From assembly GCA_964036195.1 (NCBI GenBank), contig OZ038450.1, forward strand, positions 6,326,701 through 6,390,700: a stretch of 64,000 nucleotides of DNA. The letters run 5' to 3'. The notes under the pieces were generated by a model. The model was given only the letters and a program-made list of their open reading frames with translations. It did not search any database and was not told the DNA's origin. Both the position numbers and the translations under genes were made by a program. This DNA comes from Sphaerolaimus hirsutus. Its lineage: Eukaryota > Nematoda > Chromadorea > Monhysterida > Sphaerolaimidae. Positions 40,310 through 52,200 of the stretch are shown here, one piece after another (within the stretch, counting starts at the first letter, position 1; every line of letters starts with the position of its first letter).

Positions 40310-41544
40310 GGTGAAATTGAACCATTTTCTTTGAAACATTTGAAACAAAAGGTGAGATTGCTGGGTGACCGTAGCCGCACCGTGAAAAGTATCACGAAAA
40401 GTGTAGTTTATGTAACACAAATGTGTCAAGTGAAATGTCAGTTGCCTGGTAAAATTTGTTAAACCACTCATTCCATACATGATGTTTAGCAAATTTGTCT
40501 GAAAATATACACTCTACATGACGTTTTACAGTGTGTTGAACTGGCCTCAGATTGACAGTTAAACCGATAAAAATGTGGAGCATCTTTTATTCAATGCACA
40601 CGCAACGAGGGATAAAATTGAATTGAGGGCTAAAATAGAAATGGCACACACGCAGCTGATATTGAAGGGTGAAATTTAACTGACCCAAGTCAGTAGTATG
40701 TTCAATTCAAGCAACCATGTTCATCACATATGAAATTATTATCTGATTGGCTGACAGCAAAATTTTTGGGCTGATTAAAATTTCCGGCTATTTCCCTATA
40801 GCACAATGCAGTAATCAATTTTTGTAACCACGGCAAAAAAATGGATCTGTGCAGGATTTTTAAAATGCATCCTCACTTGACTATAATATTATTTAAATAT
40901 ATCTACTGAATTCTGATCGGGATGTCACATTTTTCCCATTTTGGTTCATCAACTGCTGCCATTTGTTTACATTTGTTCTGGCCACTGCACTGCGGTATTC
41001 AATTGCATTTTTCACACTGGCTCATACCAATCGTAGCCGAGTGCATTTAGGGTTTGGACCATGTTATATTGATATATTGACATGTCATGTTATATTGACT
41101 TTTCGATGTTGATTTTCGATTTTTCCAATTTTTCTTATGTTATTTGATGATACGATCTTTCGACATCTTAATTTCAATCCCCGTTTTTCAATCTTAAAGT
41201 TTTTTCTCAACATTTTGAATGCCAATGCGAAAAAAATGATGTCATTAAGAAAAATACGATTGAAAAAGTGCTCGATATTCGATACGATTTCTGTGTCAAA
41301 CCCAGCTGCATAAACGGTGCCCATGTTGACTGGAGGATCCAGGAAATCATTGTTCTGCTCGCTGTGTCTGAACCGATTGTGTCAAGATTTCCACTTCACT
41401 ATGGACTCGAGACACGATGTAAAACATCGAAAAAAATATAAATAGATAAAACGACAAATAGATATGGACTGTTAAACAACTGAAAAATATCCACCGCACC
41501 ACCATCACTGGACACTGGTGCTAGTGCCGTTTGGTGGCGAGTAC
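40310..41544. other. No recognised gene
   Basis: Mostly AT-rich. An AAATGTCA relic lies near 40400-40520 (GTGTCAAGTGAAATGTCAGT). No exon or complete element was supported. Confidence 0.4.
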
Positions 41545-41760
41545 TAGCACAGCAAAAACTGGGCGTGTGATGCGTCGTGAACCATCTTGTAGTGTCTTCA
41601 TGGTGACACTTGCTGACGCTTCACGAAATTTAGCGTGAAGACACTTCACATCAGAAACGTGCGTCAATGATGCTGCACAATGTTTGTGAAGTGTATTCGC
41701 TGCGTCAGCGTCGAGAAGCGCGCTTCACGAAATTTCAGGCGTCGTGAAGCTATTTAGGTG
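41545..41760. repeat. GTGAAG-motif repeat
   Basis: It shares ACTAGCACAGCAAAAACTGG and CACAATGTTTGTG with 37975-38085 and carries repeated GTGAAG/CTTCAC words. Confidence 0.55.
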
Positions 41761-41765
41761 TGTAG

Positions 41766-42090
41766 GGCGCCGGTAAGCGCCAGGAGTTTGGCACCAAGCG
41801 CCAAAAGCGCCATGGCGCTTTTCTGACCCTCAGCGCCAAGCGCCAATGGCGCCACAGCAAAATGGCAGCAAGCGCCAGAAGCGTCATGACACTTTTTGCC
41901 TTGGCGCTAGCGCCAGGCATTTTGTTCCTGGCGCCGGGCAAAAATAGCGCCAAGCGCTGAAAGTGATATGGCGCTTTTCATAGGCATGGCGCCAAGCGCC
42001 AATGGCGCCACAGGTAGATAGTGCCAGCCAAGTGCCAAAAGCTTTTGCACTAGCGCCAGGCACCAGCGCCATGGCGCTTTGACATCACTA
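41766..42090. mobile_element. hAT-type GCGCC element, right end
   Basis: GGCGCC, CAAGCGCCAATGGCGCCA and related units end with GGCGCTTTGACATCACTA. The following 8 bp, CACGGGTG, are not found before any TAGTGATG in the window. Confidence 0.65.
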
Positions 42091-42201
42091 CACGGGTGTC
42101 ATAGATGGTGGCTTTTTACTTTGACATTGGACTATCACTTGACTTGTCACCGGTTGACAACTATTCTTATATCTTACCACTTGTCTTGCTGCTTGTCCAA
42201 C

Positions 42202-42543
42202 ACGTGAAGTGGCATGCGGCATGTCTTCACTAGCATCACGGGAGCATCATACACTTCATAAAGTGCTAAAAATACTTCACAATGATGACACTTAGGTATA
42301 CAGAATTACCAGCAAAAGACATTTCATTCAAAAATAAAAACCAACTGATTTGATTTGAAAATGGTGAAAAACTCGTGAAGTGGCATCCGGCATGTCTTCA
42401 CCAGCATCACTGGGGCATCATGCACATCATAAAGTGCTAAAAACACTTCACAATGATGCCACTTATGCAAGAATCACCAGCAAAGGACATTTCATTCAAA
42501 AAGAAAAACCAACTGATTTGATTTGAAAATGGTGAAAAACTAG
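42202..42543. repeat. Tandem repeat, two units of about 171 bp
   Basis: CGTGAAGTGGCATGCGGCAT through GGTGAAAAACT is followed directly by a second unit from 42373 with about 10% differences and one small deletion. Confidence 0.8.
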
Positions 42544-42545
42544 TT

Positions 42546-43640
42546 TTTCTATGAAGTTATTTATGTCTGTTTGAATCATGTGTGGTAAGGACATTTTTCA
42601 CAGCAGCTTTTCACTTCTGCTAAACACCTACATGTAAAATCCACAAAAAAACACTCAAAACACAGAAAGTGTTCCAAAAAAACAGCCCTTGACACATTCA
42701 GCATTTCACCTCTGCAACAGACACACCCCCTTGTCAGGGTTTATGGCAATACTGGTGCAATCGACCCACTTGGCACAGTGCAGCGAGCACTGCAGCACTT
42801 TGCCCACCAGTGTTGGCAACTGTATTTTGCTAGTTAAAACAATAGCTTGTGGAATGTATGGCTTGCTTTGAGTGAATGTTTTAGCTGATAGGATGTGGAT
42901 AACGTTTGTAAATAGTTAATAATGTAGTTCCTTTATGCACTTTTTCAATAAGAGAAGGCAATGTAATGTGAAAGAGGCTTGAAATGGGTTGAATGCTAGA
43001 TGTGGGTATGTTGGTTGATGGTTGTTTACAGCTGGAATAAATAATAAAACTTTGACATCTTCTATTTTTTGTTGGTTTATGTCAAGTGGATTATGTCCTT
43101 TGAAAGCCAATGGCACATAAAAATTCATCCACTCTGTTACTCATCAGTTTCCAAAAGTAGAGTACTTTTTCCAACTTCATTGGCACCTGTGGCACCTGAT
43201 GCAGTATGTGCTCACTGATTATGTGTTCATTCCTTTGCTTTAGCTCCCACTGCCCAAAATCATAGTATGGGTTATCTGGGAAGTTGGATTAGATATTTAC
43301 ATTGTAAATATTTTCTTTTTACCATGACTGTATTTTAGCTTCTTGAATATTAAAAGACAAAATACATCACATTTATATTGGGTTCCTACAGTTTGTTAGT
43401 ATTATATGTGTTTTTCACATTGGTTGGGATTAGGGTTCAAACGGGACCAGTTTTTCGGGCCGGGACCGGGACCAGAAATTTTTCTTAGTTTATTTAATTA
43501 GTTAGTTAAGCGCGCTTGATTAATCCAGGGTCACTATGACTTATGGTGCCATAACAGTCACCAAAAGGACACTTTACTGCAAAAAAAATTGAAAAACGGG
43601 CAAAAAATGTGATTTTTTATTTTCAGAAAATTTGTATCGT
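42546..43640. other. No recognised gene
   Basis: About 1.1 kb with short open frames only. GGTTCAAACGGGACC at 43435 resembles a tRNA B box but no tRNA fold could be built. Confidence 0.4.
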
Positions 43641-43653
43641 TTTTCTCACTTAC

Positions 43654-43926
43654 CAATTTCGCAGATTGCATAATTTTTTTTGGCCCAATCTAGGTTATTG
43701 TTAGCCACTCGTAACCCTTCTTTCCATTCTTTTCCAGAACCAGGGGAAAAATTAAAATTGGCCAACGATTTTTGGGCAGCCCAATCTAATGTTTCTGAAA
43801 TTAGAGCCTTTTCCATCAAAATTTTTAAAATATTGTGAGAACTTTGAAGCAGCTTTGAATGCATTACGTTTACTAGAATAGAGTTTTTCGTATCGCCATC
43901 GACAGTAGATGACAGACACCTTTGTT
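43654..43926 (-). CDS. Candidate internal exon of an unknown minus-strand gene
   Basis: A 273-bp open segment (91 codons) is bounded by an acceptor-like TTGAGTTTCACAG and a strong donor ATTG/GTAAGTGAG. Both boundaries are phase 1. It encodes a plausible soluble, helical sequence with SILVNVMHSKLLQSSHNILK and ANNNLDWAKKNYAICEI. No companion exons were identified and no family was recognised; it may be a fragment left by element insertions. Confidence 0.35.
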
Positions 43927-44155
43927 CTGTGAAACTCAAGTGTGCTCAAAGCTGATTTCTGAGTTTTTCAACAAAAAAAGAAGAAATTTTCGTGCCCTGC
44001 ACCCACTAATGTTGTTCAAATTGACAAAAAAAGTGATAGGTCAAGTCAAAAGTAAACTAGATGACATCTATTTTCATTCACAGACAGAGTTGCCATGAAC
44101 ACAGTTGGTTTTCTAAAAATTATTTGTGTAAAAATTTTATTTTATGTTTATTTTA

Positions 44156-44473
44156 CCACATTACCTCGAATTACCCCCCCCCAAAAAAAAAATGGACTTT
44201 GGAAATAATAAACCCCCCTCGAAATACCCCCTCTGGAATGATGTACATCATGTATGCAATGCATACGCACTACAAAATTTAATGTATGTCAATAACCCAA
44301 ATATAACCTATTTTCTCAGTTATATTACAGTATTTGTGTATGAATAAGCATTTTCTTAACTATGAATTTCATGAAAATTTCTGACAAAATAATAACCCCC
44401 CCTCGAATACACCCCCCTCAAATTTTGCTGGCAAAATTATAAACCCCCATGGGGGTATTTCGAGGTAATACGG
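44156..44473. mobile_element. TA-family MITE, CGAAATA subfamily, second core type
   Basis: The left end CCACATTACCTCGAATTA follows TA and the right end TATTTCGAGGTAATACGG precedes TC, so the termini and one flank have decayed. The core (about 44230-44390) matches 9530-9715 in inverted orientation. Confidence 0.75.
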
Positions 44474-45185
44474 TCTTCATGTATCATTTTATTTTATTTT
44501 ATTCTAAAATGTCATTAATACAAATAAAATGAACCATGTTACAAAATTTTTACAATAAATCGGAATCTTGCATGAAAAGCCAGAAAAATGTTATCATTGA
44601 ACCTCAACATGAAAAAGTAAAGTGACAAAAGTTTTCATTACTTTGCAAAAGTTTCACACAGCAGGTATTGCTGGCTAGCTGCAAGTGGAATGTTACTGTT
44701 ACAATTATTGATAACATAGCTTTGCATTTTCAGTACATGGACTATTGGAGTGTGCTGGGTGCATTTGTTTTTGTTCAGTGTCATTTGTTATGACAGCTGT
44801 TATGCAAAGTGTCAATTGTGTATCCAAAATCCAAATCTTATGTTTTTTTGTACCCAAATCTTATATTTTGTATCCAATACAAAAACAACAACAAGATTGG
44901 GAATGGGATACAAAACATTATCTGGCATTTTACATGACATTTGACACTTTACAAGGCTTGAGATTTCCCCCAGTTCTGCAAATAAACAGGTAGAAACGCA
45001 AGCTACAAGATATAAAATTTTACATAAATGCAACTTTTATACAGTTTTACAAAAATTTGACTTTTTATACAATTTTTATTTTTATTTTGTAATTTTCCAT
45101 TTTTTAATTTAAATCCTTAATTTTCCATTTTATTATTTTTTTCCCTGAGGTTTTGCCAACTGTGTGGTCATGAATAGTTGTTAAA
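44474..45185. other. No gene; small repeat relics
   Basis: TGTATCCAAAATCCAAATCT near 44820-44880 recalls the inner layer of the 5431-6933 element. TTTTACATGACATTTGACAC at about 44928 is an AAATGTCA relic. Otherwise AT-rich. Confidence 0.4.
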
Positions 45186-45187
45186 AC

Positions 45188-45413
45188 GTGTTTACGTTTA
45201 CTTAAAGAATACATATACTTGAGTACTGAGTAAATATGTTTAATAAAAAATTCCCTCTCACAATAAATACCTGTACTCACCGGTATGCATGCTTTTTGAA
45301 TGTACGCGAGTACTTTTACAAATTCGTTACGTTTTCTGTACTCAGCAGTTAGTAAAAGAAAAAAACCTTAACTTTACATTTATTTAGAAAAAGTTGAGTA
45401 ATTTTGACAACTG
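45188..45413. repeat. hAT-type ACGTAAA element, degraded
   Basis: TAGTTGTTAAAACGTG at the left and AATTTTGACAACTG at the right are plausible decayed termini. TGGTCATG and TGGTCGTA flank it as an imperfect 8-bp duplication. Confidence 0.45.
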
Positions 45414-45673
45414 TGGTCGTACGTATCTGGACTTGATTTAACACTTGCAGCTTTTCTTATAGCTCACCACTTTTCGGGTCACTTGTAAACTGTTGAACTT
45501 TGTACAAACGGTGGCTGATTTCAATCGGTATGAATTGGGAATCGGGCTGCTCAAAAATTGCGGGTTGGCCTAATTTAATTATGTTCCTGGTGTTACCATC
45601 ATGCCATGATTTTGCTTAAGGTTCATTGATAAGTAACCTGGCTCCTGCGTAAACAATGCAGTATGTAATTACC

Positions 45674-45805
45674 AGAGTTGTTAGAATTACTGAACTTTTT
45701 TAAAAGTATATGTAAATGTAAAGTATTTTTATTTTACTCATCAAAAAGTATAGAAAACGTAAAATACGTTTCTTTTATACGTACGTATGCGTAAATGCCA
45801 GTACA
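45674..45805. repeat. hAT-type ACGTAAA element, left part
   Basis: CAGAGTTGTTAGAATTACTG is followed by GTAAATGTAAAGTA and AAAACGTAAAATACG as in the copy at 1006. The right end is missing. Confidence 0.55.
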
Positions 45806-45899
45806 AAATTTATTCCCAGTAAATTGCAAGAGCGAGCACTTTTCTACATAGAATATGTAGAACTGGGTACATTTTCGAAGTGCCTCACTCAAAATGGCC

Positions 45900-46095
45900 A
45901 CTACGAATTACCTAATAGACCCCCGTCGAACCCCCCCCCCAAATTGAGTGTAAAAAGAACGTAAATAACAAAACCTTCAGTTTGTGTTCTGTGAAATGCA
46001 GAACACACGTTAAAACAATGAACGAGTCGCGTTAGAACAGGGTTTATATACCATCTATATTTACATACTAGCAGTATTCTCGCCGACCTACGGTT
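45900..46095. mobile_element. CGAAATA-type MITE fragment, first core
   Basis: A C-run segment is followed by AAGAACGTAAATAACAAAAC and GTGTTCTGTGAAATGCAGAA, matching the cores at 2150, 3850, 10290 and 62815. Termini not found. Confidence 0.55.
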
Positions 46096-46264
46096 GGGTT
46101 TTAAATATCTCCAAAAATTCATACACACTAATAGACATTTATAACATAAATCAAAAATACAAAGTCCCACATAGAAAAATTTGTCATACTAAGCTGTTGC
46201 CACTTCTTTGCATCCCAGTACCATGATACAATTGCCATCACTGATCAGCAGGATTTGAACAGCC

Positions 46265-49200
46265 ATGTTACACCAGCACCCTAGATAAACTCAAGTTTAA
46301 CCCATAATCTGTAAACTCCTCTAAGTTCAGCACCCTAAGTAAACTCAAATTAATCATTCAGAAATCTGTAAACTCCATAATTTGAAAACTCATGTAAATT
46401 CAGCACCGTAAATAAACTCAAATCAAACACCCCCTAATCTTTAAACTCCATAATTTGGAAACTCATGTAAACTGAGCACCCCAAATATACTCAAATCAAA
46501 CACCCCCTAATCTGTAAATGCATGTAAACTCAGCACCCTTAATCACCTAATCTGTAAACTCCCTAATTTGTAAACTCATGTAAACTCAGCACCCTAGATA
46601 AACTCAAGTAAACCCATAATCTGTAAACTTTCATAAATTCAGCACCCTAAGTAAACTCAAGTCAATCATTCCATAATCTGTAAACTCCATAATTTGAAAA
46701 CTCCTGTAAACTCAGCACCCTAAAAAAACGCAAATCAAACACCCCCTAACTTGTAAACTCCCTAATTTGTAAACTCTTGTATACTCAGCACCCCAAATAA
46801 ACTCAAGTTAAACCCATAATCTGTAAACTCATGTAAATTCAGCACCCTAAATAAACTCAAGTCAAACCCCTTATATGTTAAATCATGTAAACAAAGCACC
46901 CTGAATAAACTCAGGTCAATCACCCCCTAATAAGTAAACTCCATAATTTGTAAACTCACGTAAACTCAGCACCCTAAATAAACTCAAGTTAAACCCCTAA
47001 TCTGTAAACTCCTGTAAATTCAGAACCCTAAGTAAACTCAAGTCGATCATTCCATAATCTGTAAACCCTGTAATTTGAAAACTCCTGTAAACTCAGCACC
47101 CAAAAAACTCAGATCAAACACCCCCCAATCTGTAAACTCCCTAATTTGTAAACTTTTGTAAACTCAGCACCCTAAATAAACTCAAGATAAACCCATAATC
47201 TGTAAACTCCTGTAAATTCAGAACCCTAAATAAACTCAAGTCAATCACCCTGTAATGTGAAAACTCCCAAATTTGTAAACTCATGTGAACACAGCACCCT
47301 GAATAAACTCAAGTCAAACACCCCCTAATATGTGAACTCCTGTAAATTCAGCACCCTAAATAAACTCAAGTCAAACCCTTAATATGTCAAATCACATAAA
47401 CACAGCACCCTCAAAAACTCAAATCAAACACCCCTTAATCTGTAAACCCCCTAATTTGTAAACTCATGTAAATTCAGCACCCTAAATAAACTCAAGTCAA
47501 TCATTCCCTAATCTGTCAATCCCCTAATTTGTAAACTCATGTGAACACAGCACCCTAAATAATCTCAAGTTAAACCCCTAATCTGTAAACTCCTGTAAAT
47601 TCAGAACCCTATGTAAACTCAAGTTGATCATTCCATAATCTGTAAACTCTGTAATTTGAAAACTCCTGTAAACTCAGCACCCAAAAAACTCAAATCAAAC
47701 ACCCCCCAATCTGTAAACTCCCTAATTTGTAAACTTTTGTAAACTCAGCACCCTAAATAAACTCAAGTGAAACCCATAATCTGTAAACTCCTGTAAATTC
47801 AGAACCCTAAATAAACTCAAGTCAATCACCCTGTACTGTGAAAACTCCCAAATTTGTAAACTCATGTGAAGACAGCACCCTGAATAAACTCAAGTCAAAC
47901 ACCCCCTAATATGTGAACTCCTGTAAATTCAGCACCCTCAATAAACTCAAGTTAAACCCCTAATATGTCAAATCACATAAACACAGCACCCTCAAAAACT
48001 CAAATCAAACACCCCTTAATCTGTAAACCCCCTAATTTGTAAACTCATGTAAATTCAGCACCCTAAATAAACTCAAGTCAATCATTCCCTAATCTGTCGA
48101 CTCCCTAATTTGTAAACTCATGTGAACACAGCACCCTAAATAAACTCAAGTTAAACCCATAATCTGTAAACTCCTGTAAATTCAGAACCCTAAATAAACT
48201 CAAGTCAATCACCCTGTAATGTGACAACTCCCAAATTTGTAAACTCATGTGAACACAGCACCCTGAATAAACTCAAGTCAAACACCCCCTAATATGTGAA
48301 CTCCTGTAAATTCAGCACCCTCAATAAACTCAAGTCAAACCCCTAATATGTCAAATCACATAAACACAGCACCCTCAAAAACTCAAATCAAACACCCCTT
48401 AATCTGTAAACCCCCTAATTTGTAAACTCATGTAAATTCAGCACCCTAAATAAACTCAAGTCAATCATTCCCTAATCTGTCGACTCCCTAATTTGTAAAC
48501 TCATGTGAACACAGCACCCTAAATAAACTCAAGTTAAACCCATAATCTGTAAACTCCTGTAAATTCAGAACCCTAAATAAACTCAAGTCAATCACCCTGT
48601 AATGTGAAAACTCCCAAATTTGTAAACTCATGTGAACACAGCACCCTGAATAAACTCAAGTCAAACACCCCCTAATATGTGAACTCCTGTAAATTCAGCA
48701 CCCTAAATAAACTCAAGTCAAACCCTTAATATGTCAAATCACATAAACACAGCACCCTCAAAAACTCAAATCAAACACCCCTTAATCTGTAAACCCCCTA
48801 ATTTGTAAACTCATGTAAATTCAGCACCCTAAATAAACTCAAGTCAATCATTCCCTAATCTGTCAATCCCCTAATTTGTAAACTCATGTGAACACAGCAC
48901 CCTAAATAAACTCAAGTTAAACCCCTAATCTGTAAACTCCTGTAAATTCAGAACCCTAAGTAAACTCAAGTTGATCATTCCATAATCTGTAAACTCTGTA
49001 ATTTGAAAACTCCTGTAAACTCAGCACCCAAAAAACTCAAATCAAACACCCCCCAATCTGTAAACTCCCTAATTTGTAAACTTTTGTAAACTCAGCACCC
49101 TAAATAAACTCAAGTGAAACCCATAATCTGTAAACTCCTGTAAATTCAGAACCCTAAATAAACTCAAGTCAATCACCCTGTACTGTGAAAACTCCCAAAT

Positions 49201-52200
49201 TTGTAAACTCATGTGAACACAGCACCCTGAATAAACTCAAGTCAAACACCCCCTAATATGTGAACTCCTGTAAATTCAGCACCCTCAATAAACTCAAGTC
49301 AAACCCCTAATATGTCAAATCACATAAACACAGCACCCTCAAAAACTCAAATCAAACACCCCTTAATCTGTAAATCCCCTAATTTGTAAACTCATGTAAA
49401 TTCAGCACCCTAAATAAACTCAAGTCAATCATTCCCTAATCTGTCGACTCCCTAATTTGTAAACTCATGTGAACACAGCACCCTAAATAAACTCAAGTTA
49501 AACCCATAATCTGTAAACTCCTGTAAATTCAGAACCCTAAATAAACTCAAGTCAATCACCCTGTAATGTGACAACTCCCAAATTTGTAAACTCATGTGAA
49601 CACAGCACCCTGAATAAACTCAAGTCAAACACCCCCTAATATGTGAACTCCTGTAAATTCAGCACCCTCAATAAACTCAAGTCAAACCCCTAATATGTCA
49701 AATCACATAAACACAGCACCCTCAAAAACTCAAATCAAACACCCCTTAATCTGTAAACCCCCTAATTTGTAAACTCATGTAAATTCAGCACCCTAAATAA
49801 ACTCAAGTCAATCATTCCCTAATCTGTCGACTCCCTAATTTGTAAACTCATGTGAACACAGCACCCTAAATAAACTCAAGTTAAACCCATAATCTGTAAA
49901 CTCCTGTAAATTCAGAACCCTAAATAAACTCAAGTCAATCACCCTGTAATGTGAAAACTCCCAAATTTGTAAACTCATGTGAACACAGCACCCTGAATAA
50001 ACTCAAGTCAAACACCCCCTAATATGTGAACTCCTGTAAATTCAGCACCCTAAATAAACTCAAGTCAAACCCTAATATGTCAAATCACATAAACACAGCA
50101 CCCTCGAAAACTCAAATCAAACACCCCTTAATCTGTAAACCCCCTAATTTGTAAACTCATGTAAATTCAGCACCCTAAATAAACTCAAGTCAATCATTCC
50201 TTAATCTGTCAATCCCCTAATTTGTAAACTCATTGACACAGCACCCTAAATAAACTCAAGTTAAACCCCTAATCTGTAAACTCCTGTAAATTCAGAACCC
50301 TAAGTAAATTCAAGTCGATCATTCCATAATCTGTAAACTCTGTAATTTGAAAACTCCTGTAAACTCAGCACCCAAAAAACTCAAATAAAACACCCCCCCA
50401 ATCTGTAAACTCCCTAATTTGTAAACTTTTGTAAACTCAGCACCCTAAATAAACTCAAGTTAAACCCATAATCTGTAAACTCCTATAACTTCAGAACCAT
50501 AAATAAACTGAAGTCAAACACCCTGTAATGTGAAAACTCCCAAATTTGTAAACTCTTGTGAACACAGCACCCTGAATAAACTCAAGTCAAACACCCCCTA
50601 ATATGTGAACTCCTGTAAATTCAGCACCCTAAATAAACTCAAGTCAAACCCCTAATATGTCAAATCACATAAACACAGCACCCTTGAAAACTCAAATCAA
50701 ACACCCCCCAATCTGTAAACTCCCTAATTTGTAAACTTTTGTAAACTCAGCACCCTAAATAAACTCAAGATAAACCCATAATCTGTAAACTCCTGTAAAT
50801 TCAGAACCCTAAATAAACTCAAGTCAATCACCCTGTAATGTGAAAACTCCCAAATTTGTAAACTCATGTGAACACAGCACCCTGAATAAACTCAAGTCAA
50901 ACACCCCCTAATATGTGAACTCCTGTAAATTCAGCACCCTAAATAAACTCAAGTCAAACCCTTAATATGTCAAATCACATAAACACAGCACCCTCAAAAA
51001 CTCAAATCAAACACCCCTTAATCTGTAAACCCCCTAATTTGTAAACTCATGTAAATTCAGCACCCTAAATAAACTCAAGTCAATCATTCCCTAATCTGTC
51101 AATCCCCTAATTTGTAAACTCATGTGAACACAGCACCCTAAATAAACTCAAGTTAAACCCCTAATCTGTAAACTCCTGTAAATTCAGAACCCTAAGTAAA
51201 CTCAAGTCAATCATTCCATAATCTGTAAACTCTGTAATTTGAAAACTCCTGTAAACTCAGCACCCAAAAAACTCAAATCAAACACCCCCCAATCAGTAAA
51301 CTCCCTAATTTGTAAACTTTTGTAAACTCAGCACCCTAAATAAACTCAAGTGAAACCCATAATCTGTAAACTCCTGTAAATTCAGAACCCTAAATAAACT
51401 CAAGTCAATCACCCTGTACTGTGAAAAATCCCAAATTTGTAAACTCATGTGAACACAGCACCCTGAATAAACTCAAGTCAAACCCCTAATCTGTAAACTC
51501 CTGTAAATTCAGAACCCTAAGTAAATTCAAGTCGATCATTCCATAATCTGTAAACTCTGTAATTTGAAAACTCCTGTAAACTCAGCACCCAAAAAACTCA
51601 AATAAAACACCCCCCCAATCTGTAAACTCCCTAATTTGTAAACTTTTGTAAACTCAGCACCCTAAATAAACTCAAGTTAAACCCATAATCTGTAAACTCC
51701 TATAACTTCAGAACCATAAATAAACTGAAGTCAAACACCCTGTAATGTGAAAACTCCCAAATTTGTAAACTCTTGTGAACACAGCACCCTGAATAAACTC
51801 AAGTCAAACACCCCCTAATATGTGAACTCCTGTAAATTCAGCACCCTAAATAAACTCAAGTCAAACCCCTAATATGTCAAATCACATAAACACAGCACCC
51901 TTGAAAACTCAAATCAAACACCCCCCAATCTGTAAACTCCCTAATTTGTAAACTTTTGTAAACTCAGCACCCTAAATAAACTCAAGATAAACCCATAATC
52001 TGTAAACTCCTGTAAATTCAGAACCCTAAATAAACTCAAGTCAATCACCCTGTAATGTGAAAACTCCCAAATTTGTAAACTCATGTGAACACAGCACCCT
52101 GAATAAACTCAAGTCAAACACCCCCTAATATGTGAACTCCTGTAAATTCAGCACCCTAAATAAACTCAAGTCAAACCCTTAATATGTCAAATCACATAAA

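Noticed and set aside
43433-43460. GGTTCAAACGGGACC as a tRNA or SINE B box
   Set aside because: No A box at a suitable distance and no cloverleaf could be formed by eye.
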